A DNA stretch of 47,585 bases, taken from positions 1 to 47,585 of the forward strand of contig JALHQC010000029.1 in NCBI GenBank assembly GCA_022842165.1. The letters run 5' to 3'. The stretch is from a bacterium. GTDB lineage: Bacteria > Pseudomonadota > Alphaproteobacteria > Rhizobiales > Aestuariivirgaceae. A program made the position numbers and the translations under genes. The notes beneath the pieces are model-generated. The model searched no databases. It worked only from the letters and a program-made list of their open reading frames with translations, and was not told the origin of the DNA. Positions within the stretch are counted from its first letter, which is position 1, and each line of letters starts with the position of its first letter. Shown in pieces: positions 41,984 to 47,585 of the stretch.

Positions 41984-43569
41984 TCGAACTCGTCAACGTC
42001 AGCAAATATTATCCGACCGATTTCGGACGGCACTATGTCTTCCGAGATGTCTCGCTGGTCCTGCCGCCCGACAGGAGCGTCGGCGTGCTGGGCCCCAATG
42101 GCGCCGGCAAGTCGACCTTCCTCCGCCTGATCGGCGGCGCCGATATCCCGAGCGAAGGCAGCATCCTGCGCACCGGCCGCATCTCGCCCCCGATGGGGCT
42201 GACGCCGGGGCTGCAGTCCTCGCTCACCGGCAGCGAAAACGCGCGCTTCGCCGGCCGCATCTGCGGCCTGCCGCGCGAGGAGATCAACGGCATCATCGAA
42301 TATGTCCGCGAGCTGTCCGGCATCGGCAAGTATTTCGACATGCCCGTCGCTTCCTATTCGGCGGGCATGAAGCAGCGTGTCGCCTTCGCCATCAACATGT
42401 CGATGAACTTCGACTACTATCTCTTCGACGAAATCTCGGCGGGCGGCGACAAGGATTTCCGCAAGATCACCAGGGCCATGGTGCAGGAACGCCTGAAGAC
42501 CTCGAAATTCGTCATCGCCTCGCACCGCACCGACGAGCTGCTCGACATCTGCGATTCAGGCATCGTCATCCAGAACGGCGAACTGACCTTCTACGACGAC
42601 ATCAAGGACGCGCTCGACGCCTATGGCGGCGACGATGAGGACGCCGAACGCAAGGCCAGGCGCGCCAGGCGTCACGCCGCGGCCCCGCAACCCGCGGAGG
42701 ACGGAGCGGATCACGACACCGCGTCCAGGGCCGATGACGAGGAGCGCCGCATCCGCCGCGAACAGCGCATCATACAGCTCCAGCAGCGGAAGGCCGCAGT
42801 GGCGGCGCAGCTTGCCGCCGCCAGCGCCGCCGCGCCGGCCGCCGAAGAGGACCGCAATGCCCGCCGCGAACAGCGCCGCCAGCAGCTTGCATTGCGCCAG
42901 CAGAGCGTCGCCGCCCCGGTTGCGGAAGCTGAGGTCGCTGCCGCAGCGGAAGCAGGCGGCGGCGATGACGAGCGCGGCGCCCGCCGCGAACAGCGCCGCC
43001 AGCAGCTTGCATTGCGCCAGCAGAAGATTGCCGCCGCGCGGGCCGCGCGGAGTGCTGCCGCAGCGCCCGATGAAGGCGCGAGCGCCGGTGCAGAGGATAG
43101 CCACGGAGAGCGCCCTCGCGAGCCCCGGCCTGAGGCCGAAGCGGCATCCGAGCCGCCGGCGCCCGTGGCGCCCGCCCCGCCCGTTGGAACCGCGCCCATG
43201 GCCCGCCGCGTGAAACCCCAGCCGCCGCCTGCCGCGCCGCTTTCCGTGCCGCCGATGCTGCGGAATTTCGCGGTCGAGCGCGCCCTGGCCCGCCAGGACC
43301 GCGCCCAGGCCGCCGCGGCGCGCGCATCGCGGCTGCTGCTGCAGCATCTCGACGATCAGGCCGCCAGCGGCAGCCCCGGCACAAGGGCCCGCGCCTGGCT
43401 TGCGGCCGCCGCCCAGGAAACCGCCGCGATGGAAGCAGCCCAGGCCCGCGAGATGCTGGAGAGCACGCTCGCCGGAATAAGGCCCGCCCAGCCGGCTTCC
43501 GCTTTTCCGGTCCCGCGCGGGGCCGGCCTTCTCCGCCCTGCCGCCGCCGCGCCGGCCAATCCCGAATGA
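41980..43569 (+). CDS. kpsT: capsule ABC exporter ATPase, KpsT-like, with a 311-residue C-terminal extension
   Basis: Residues 1-218 are a complete KpsT: Walker A (GPNGAGKST, 38-46), SLTGSENARF, the signature (SYSAGMKQR), Walker B with E151 (YYLFDE), and H182. KpsT normally ends here at about 220 residues. This protein continues to 529. Residues 218-400 are charged and Ala/Arg/Gln-rich, with three units of the form RREQRxxQL-x-Q, two of them RREQRRQQLALRQQ, likely helical or coiled coil. Residues 400-450 are Pro-rich. Residues 455-529 are Ala-rich helix (VERALARQDRAQAAAARASRLLLQHL). The frame is continuous with no stop or ribosome site between. It sits between kpsM and the kpsE-like gene, so the tail may bind other capsule enzymes. 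Confidence 0.9.
   Translation: MIELVNVSKYYPTDFGRHYVFRDVSLVLPPDRSVGVLGPNGAGKSTFLRLIGGADIPSEGSILRTGRISPPMGLTPGLQSSLTGSENARFAGRICGLPREEINGIIEYVRELSGIGKYFDMPVASYSAGMKQRVAFAINMSMNFDYYLFDEISAGGDKDFRKITRAMVQERLKTSKFVIASHRTDELLDICDSGIVIQNGELTFYDDIKDALDAYGGDDEDAERKARRARRHAAAPQPAEDGADHDTASRADDEERRIRREQRIIQLQQRKAAVAAQLAAASAAAPAAEEDRNARREQRRQQLALRQQSVAAPVAEAEVAAAAEAGGGDDERGARREQRRQQLALRQQKIAAARAARSAAAAPDEGASAGAEDSHGERPREPRPEAEAASEPPAPVAPAPPVGTAPMARRVKPQPPPAAPLSVPPMLRNFAVERALARQDRAQAAAARASRLLLQHLDDQAASGSPGTRARAWLAAAAQETAAMEAAQAREMLESTLAGIRPAQPASAFPVPRGAGLLRPAAAAPANPE
42859..43024 (+). repeat. exact 46-bp direct repeat inside kpsT
   Basis: Bases 42859-42904 and 42979-43024 are identical over 46 positions with a 120-base period, encoding ARREQRRQQLALRQQ twice. 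A third, partial copy lies near 42753-42768. Exact identity, including synonymous positions, suggests recent duplication or gene conversion and possible length variation between strains. Confidence 0.9.
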
Positions 43570-43589
43570 CGAACAGGAACTGATCCCCG

Positions 43590-44675
43590 ATGAGACCTGG
43601 CTACCGCTCCATCCTGTTCCTGCTGCTGTTCGCGCTGCCGCTTGCCGTATATTCCTATTACGAGATGTTCGCCTCCAGCGACCGCTATCACAGCGACTCG
43701 ATCATCTCGATCACCCAAGACGACAGTTCGACAACCTCGCTCGACCTGACCGTCATCGGCCTCCCCGCCGTCGCCGACGACAAGGACGCGCTGACGCTCG
43801 TCACCTTCATCACCTCGCTCGACATGCTGCACTATCTCGAATCGAAGCTGCAGCTCCGCCAGCACTATTCCGATCCCGCCATCGACTGGATGTCGCGCCT
43901 GCCCGCCGAAGCCTCGCTGGAAGATTTCCACGCCTTTCTCGCGGACTACATCGTCGTCGAGTATGATCTGACCTCGCGGCTGGTGAACATTCACGTCCAG
44001 GCCTTCTCGCGCGACTACGCCCAGAAGATCGTGACCACGATTCTCGACCGCAGCCAGATTTTCGTCGACAGCCTCAATTCCCGCGTCACGCTCGAGCAGA
44101 CGAAGTTTTTCGAGAACCAGCTCAAGGCCTCCGAATCCCGCGTCCGCGACGCCAAGACCGAGCTTCTGAAATTCCAGCGCGAATACGGCCTGCTGACCAC
44201 CGACACCGAAGCCGCGATGATCAACGCCAGCATCGGAACCCTGAACAGCTTGCTCATCGCCAAGCAGGGCGATCTCGATGTGAAGCGCCGCGAGCTGACC
44301 GAGAATTCGCCCGTCATCCAGAATCTCACGGCCGAGATCGCCAGCCTCACGAAGCAGATTTCCCAGGAGAAGGAACGCCTGTCGGGCGGCAGCGGCGGTT
44401 CGGCGGTCGCCGAACTCGCGGCCCAGTTCCGCGAAATCCAGTTCAACCTCGAATTCGTCGAAACGATTTACCGCTCGAACTTGACCCAGCTCGAGCGTGC
44501 CCGCGTCGAGGCTGTGCAGCGCCTGAAATATCTGGTGATCGTGACGACGCCGTCACTGGCGGATGCATCGCTCTTCCCCGACCGGCCCTACAACATCGGC
44601 ACCGCCGCCATGCTGCTGCTGATCCTCTATTTCGTCGTGTCGCTGATGGTGGCGATCGTCAGGGAACATGCCTGA
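43590..44675 (+). CDS. kpsE: capsule export inner-membrane protein, KpsE-like (PCP family)
   Basis: Polysaccharide co-polymerase of 361 aa that spans the periplasm and links the KpsMT exporter to the outer-membrane channel. One helix lies near the N-terminus (about 7-23, SILFLLLFALPLAVYSYYE) and one at the C-terminus (about 336-356, MLLLILYFVVSLMVAIV). Between them are the RYHSDSIISI start of the periplasmic domain, AFLADYIVVEYDLTSRLVNI and a long coiled coil (about 165-310, with FFENQLKASESRVRDAKTEL). This is the BexC/CtrB/KpsE layout. The outer-membrane partner KpsD/CtrA is not in the window. It starts 20 bases after kpsT. Confidence 0.88.
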   Translation: MRPGYRSILFLLLFALPLAVYSYYEMFASSDRYHSDSIISITQDDSSTTSLDLTVIGLPAVADDKDALTLVTFITSLDMLHYLESKLQLRQHYSDPAIDWMSRLPAEASLEDFHAFLADYIVVEYDLTSRLVNIHVQAFSRDYAQKIVTTILDRSQIFVDSLNSRVTLEQTKFFENQLKASESRVRDAKTELLKFQREYGLLTTDTEAAMINASIGTLNSLLIAKQGDLDVKRRELTENSPVIQNLTAEIASLTKQISQEKERLSGGSGGSAVAELAAQFREIQFNLEFVETIYRSNLTQLERARVEAVQRLKYLVIVTTPSLADASLFPDRPYNIGTAAMLLLILYFVVSLMVAIVREHA

Positions 44676-44695
44676 GGCTTGCGGCCTCATGTCCG

Positions 44696-45691
44696 TCAGG
44701 GAAAGCTCAGCGCTCCGTCCGCAATGCGGGCGGCCATCCCGGCGCGGCGGAACTGCCCGGCGCGCATCAGCTTCGCGAACTGCCTGAGTGCGTCCCCGGC
44801 ATATTGGGCCTTCGACGGGCTGGGCCCGAGAAGAAACAGCGTTTCGAGTTGGGGCGGCAGCAGCCCTTCTTCGGCAAGGGCATTCGCCAGCGCCCGCCGG
44901 CTTTCGAAGATCTCGCGGGATGTCGCGCGGTAGGCCTTCAGGTGGGAGGCGCCGATCGCGCGCCGCCGCAGCACGGGGCGCGGCGGCCTGGCGCCGATCT
45001 GGTTGCCGCCATGCTGGACATAGTCGGCGAGCACCCGGTCGACGAGCGCGATGCCGCCGCTCCCCGCCGCCACCGCCGCCGTCACATGATCGTGCAGCAG
45101 TTCTCCCTGGTAGCGTTCGAGCACGGCGGCGGCCAGCCGTGCCGTGCGCGCCGTGAACACCGCCGTCATCCCCGTCACGCTGTTGACCAGCATCGCCTCC
45201 AGAAGCCCGCCCGCTTCCCGCCGCGCCTCGAAGCGGTGAAGCGACGGCGCGATGACATGGCCCGCCCCGTCCAGCACCCGCGCATCGCAATGCACGAGCG
45301 CAGCACCCGTGCCGCGCAGCGCCGCAACCGAGAGCCGCAGCTTTTCCGGATGCCACACATCGTCCTGGTCGCAATAGGCAAAGAATCCGTCATCGCCTTG
45401 AGCCGCGGCAATGGCCTGGCCCAGGCCCGTGGCGAAGGCCCGCCGGATGCCGAGCGCCTCGCCGTTGACGGTGATCGCGGCGCCCGCCGCCGTCAGCAGC
45501 GCCATCAGTTCTTCATCGCCCGCCGTCTCCGCGCCGTCGATGACGGCGGCGATCGAGAGCCTCACACCCTCCTGCGCCACAAGCGATTCGATCTGCCGGC
45601 GTGCCAGAACGGGCGAAGGCCTGTGAAAGGCCATCGCCACCGAAACTGATGGCATCGCCGCGCTGCGCTCCACGCGTCCATCCTGCTCCAT
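44696..45691 (-). CDS. family 2 glycosyltransferase
   Basis: A GT-A glycosyltransferase of about 331 aa. The N-terminal nucleotide-sugar fold (SVSVAMAFHRPSP, RQIESLVAQ) leads to the metal motif CDQDDVWHPEKL. Further on, VHCDARVLDGAG and LLHDHVTAAVAAG fit rhamnosyl- or similar sugar transferases of the RfbN/WcaA type. It probably builds part of the capsule polymer. Possible starts are GTG 45703, ATG 45691 and ATG 45655; none has a clear ribosome site. It is the last gene of a minus-strand group that converges on the capsule operon. Confidence 0.82.
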   Translation of the reverse strand: MEQDGRVERSAAMPSVSVAMAFHRPSPVLARRQIESLVAQEGVRLSIAAVIDGAETAGDEELMALLTAAGAAITVNGEALGIRRAFATGLGQAIAAAQGDDGFFAYCDQDDVWHPEKLRLSVAALRGTGAALVHCDARVLDGAGHVIAPSLHRFEARREAGGLLEAMLVNSVTGMTAVFTARTARLAAAVLERYQGELLHDHVTAAVAAGSGGIALVDRVLADYVQHGGNQIGARPPRPVLRRRAIGASHLKAYRATSREIFESRRALANALAEEGLLPPQLETLFLLGPSPSKAQYAGDALRQFAKLMRAGQFRRAGMAARIADGALSFP

Positions 45692-45706
45692 GGCGGAGCC
45701 CACTGC

Positions 45707-46678
45707 CTAGGCCAGCCCGTAGGCGGCGGCTTTCTTGCCGCTGTTCGGCAGCACGAAATCGGCATTGCCGGCGGTCACCTCGATTACCGCATCGGCAGTC
45801 AGCGCGGTTCCGATATCGATTTCGAAGCCGTGGTGCCCGTCGCCCAGCCCCGCCTTGACGAGATCGGGGCGCAGCCGGTTGGCCACGCCCTTCTTCACCA
45901 CCTTGCCGTTCACGCGGAGGTGCACATTGGCCTTCACCCGTGGCTGGTCGACGACCATCGCCCAGCCCCTGAGCTTTCCCTGCACGATGCGGTCGACATG
46001 GCCCGTATAGCGCAGGCGCGAGGACTGGAGATACGCCTCCGGCCCGTTCCGCACGGCGTCGAGCGCGCGCTCCATCAGCTCCGGCGTCATCGTCACCCCG
46101 GCGAATTCCGCGGTGAGCGCAATCGATTCCTCCGGAAACTGGACGAATTTCTCATAGCTCACCAGCAGCATCGGGCATTTGAGGCCCGAGATATTGGCAA
46201 CGAGCTCGGCATACTCCGTCACATAGCGCGGCAGCGCCGGCATCACGTCCATCTGCATCGACACATGATTGCGCATGGCGATGGCGAGAATGTCCCGGAA
46301 CATCACGATCACCCGCGGGGCCCGCAGCATCGGCACCAGCTTCGGCAGCACGCGATAGGCATTGGGCCGCTTGAAGCCCCAGATATCATGTTCGCCGTCG
46401 CGCCTGGCGATGAAGGCTTTCAAGCCCTCGAAATCGCCCGCGTCGATGAAGCGCGCCACCTCGATATCCTCGTACACCGCCTTGTCCACCGCGGCGCCGA
46501 TGAACACCCCCATCTCCTGCAGCAAGGCCGACAGCATCGACGTGCCGCTCCGCGTCAGGCCGACGACGGCAAACGTCGCCTCCGCGCCGCACGGCGCCGC
46601 GTTGATGACGGCCAGTCCCTTGTTGACCAGCCCCTGTCCGCCCGGCGCTTTCGTCGCGGGCACGCTCATCGTGGACAT
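45707..46678 (-). CDS. sulfotransferase-like protein with a C-terminal beta domain
   Basis: A 323-aa protein. Residues about 35-225 carry a PAPS-type sulfotransferase fold with the P-loop-like FAVVGLTRSGTSML (36-49), IWGFKRPNAYRVL and VIVMFRDILAIAMR, the last being the usual second PAPS-binding strand. Residues about 230-310 form an extra module (GHVDRIVQGKLRGWAMV, NVHLRVNGKVV, RPDLVKAGLGDGHHGFEIDI) seen in various alphaproteobacterial surface-glycan enzymes, probably a beta-sandwich. It likely sulfates a capsule sugar. It lies six bases after the next sulfotransferase gene and 15 bases before the GT2 gene. Confidence 0.78.
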   Translation of the reverse strand: MSTMSVPATKAPGGQGLVNKGLAVINAAPCGAEATFAVVGLTRSGTSMLSALLQEMGVFIGAAVDKAVYEDIEVARFIDAGDFEGLKAFIARRDGEHDIWGFKRPNAYRVLPKLVPMLRAPRVIVMFRDILAIAMRNHVSMQMDVMPALPRYVTEYAELVANISGLKCPMLLVSYEKFVQFPEESIALTAEFAGVTMTPELMERALDAVRNGPEAYLQSSRLRYTGHVDRIVQGKLRGWAMVVDQPRVKANVHLRVNGKVVKKGVANRLRPDLVKAGLGDGHHGFEIDIGTALTADAVIEVTAGNADFVLPNSGKKAAAYGLA

Positions 46679-46684
46679 GCGGGG

Positions 46685-47419
46685 CTAGAGAAAGTCGCGG
46701 TAGGCATCGAAATCCACCTTGTAAATCGTTTCGATCTTGGCGCGCGCTTCCGGCGTCAGCAGCTGCGCATAGCTTGGAAAGACGCCGCCCTGCGCGTTCT
46801 GCCGCGTGAAGGCCACATGGTCCAGCGCCTCGCCCTCAAGCGGGTTCTGCTTTGCCTTGCGCTTGCCCTCCAGCCCGTGCAGCCAGCCGAACTGCGCGAA
46901 GTCCGTCTCCGCCCAGCCCGCGCTGCGTTCGAAGCCGTTCAGCGCGCCGAACAGGTCCTGCTTCGAGATGTTGATGACGTCGTCTGGCTTCCGCGCGGCT
47001 TCGTAGGGGTGAAACTGCGGCCGGAAGTGAATATCGACCTCCGCCATGTCGAGCGTCGCGGCGAAATCGAGGAACTGCTGGAACGACAGGCCCGTCTCGG
47101 GCGACAGCTCGCCGCCCCGGTAGAAGGCCAGCGCCTTTTCGGCGAACCGCGTCTGCAGCGCATGGCGGTAGATGCTGGCCGCGCGGCTGTAGGGATCGCG
47201 GATGATTCGCAGCGCGCGCGCGCCCGAAAGATCGCCCGCCGCGGCCTCGTTGTAGAAGGCCGATCTGTCATAGACCTCTTGCCGGTGCTTGTGCGGCCAG
47301 TTGGCGTATTTGCGCACCTGCGGCAGGAAGCCCGAAACATGGCTGAACCACACATAAGTCGTCGTGCAGGCCGACTTGGGCGACCACAGCACGATGAGGT
47401 TCCTGGCCGGATTGATCAT
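46685..47419 (-). CDS. sulfotransferase family protein
   Basis: A predicted PAPS-dependent sulfotransferase of 244 aa from ATG 47419. The 5'-phosphosulfate loop (IVLWSPKSACTTTYVWF) lies at the start, and the 3'-phosphate strand reads ALRIIRDPYSRAASIYRHAL. This is the Sulfotransfer_2-like type that acts on carbohydrates. The reading frame has no stop up to the right edge of the window, with Pro/Ala-rich sequence upstream, so the protein may be longer than annotated. Its gene is the first of three minus-strand genes (two sulfotransferases, GT2) facing the capsule operon. Confidence 0.8.
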   Translation of the reverse strand: MINPARNLIVLWSPKSACTTTYVWFSHVSGFLPQVRKYANWPHKHRQEVYDRSAFYNEAAAGDLSGARALRIIRDPYSRAASIYRHALQTRFAEKALAFYRGGELSPETGLSFQQFLDFAATLDMAEVDIHFRPQFHPYEAARKPDDVINISKQDLFGALNGFERSAGWAETDFAQFGWLHGLEGKRKAKQNPLEGEALDHVAFTRQNAQGGVFPSYAQLLTPEARAKIETIYKVDFDAYRDFL

Positions 47420-47585
47420 CGGGCGCGGCGCCACCGCGATCGGCGGCCCGCCGCGCCGCAACCTGGCGAGGGCTGGCGCAGGCCGCAGGTCCGGCGCATC
47501 AACCGGCGAATGGCTTGCGGCACCGGCCGCGCCAAGGTCCGTGGCTTCGGACGGCGGCCGGCGCAGCCTGCGGGGCGCCGTGGCG

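Noticed and set aside
42745-43024. CRISPR-like array suggested by repeats in kpsT
   Set aside because: Two exact copies plus one partial copy, all in frame within a coding region, with no cas genes and coding spacers.
41590-43569. Open frame of 659 codons running from within kpsM into kpsT
   Set aside because: The kpsM frame is the real one there; the kpsT start at 41980 overlaps the kpsM stop and opens directly on the ABC domain. Only the C-terminal extension of kpsT is real.

Overview
The window is GC-rich, tightly packed DNA. Its gene families point to an alphaproteobacterium, probably of the order Hyphomicrobiales (Rhizobiales): a PotABCD-like polyamine importer, a RutR-type regulator, a TadG-like protein, DUF892 and RlpA-like proteins, and a Kps-type capsule locus. 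The genus cannot be read from the sequence alone. I saw no tRNA, rRNA, insertion sequence, phage gene or CRISPR array, and no gene-free stretch reaches 300 bases.

Positions 1-25,000 are mainly a nitrogen-scavenging region centred on amines, amides and carbamoyl compounds. A minus-strand polyamine-type ABC transporter (ATPase, two permeases, two tandem paralogous binding proteins) is followed by a broken-off serine hydrolase. Next come a BDH2-like dehydrogenase, an amidase-signature hydrolase, an AguB-like N-carbamoylputrescine amidase and a covalent-FMN amine dehydrogenase of the trimethylamine/histamine dehydrogenase family. After an insert of signalling and envelope genes (a TadG-like protein, a response-regulator kinase, a large hybrid kinase, RlpA) the nitrogen theme resumes. 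It contains a DadA-like and a PuuB-like oxidase, a RidA protein with a histone-H1-like tail, a RocB-like M20 peptidase, an N-carbamoyl-amino-acid hydrolase, a VapBC module and an aldo/keto reductase.

Positions 25,000-31,933 hold a small membrane protein, an MltB-like transglycosylase, a ChaC-like cyclotransferase, a DUF892 protein, and a four-gene NitT/TauT-type ABC transporter. That transporter is divergent from a RutR-like TetR regulator, and a near-perfect RutR-type palindrome lies between them. With the carbamoyl hydrolase and a CodA-type deaminase at 36,107-37,390, this suggests pyrimidine catabolism or salvage.

Positions 31,930-47,585 are cell-surface genes: a CAP-domain RTX protein, a GT61-type glycosyltransferase with a methyltransferase-like partner, and a plus-strand capsule operon (KpsS, KpsC, KpsM, KpsT, KpsE). 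Facing it are a GT2 glycosyltransferase and two sulfotransferases on the minus strand. Together they suggest a capsule on a poly-Kdo anchor, possibly sulfated.

The most unusual items are a KpsT ATPase more than doubled in size by a repeat-bearing C-terminal tail, an amine dehydrogenase with a histamine-dehydrogenase-like pocket, a CodA homologue with Cys at the position that separates cytosine from 5-methylcytosine deaminases, a RidA-H1-like fusion, and the RutR-like operator.
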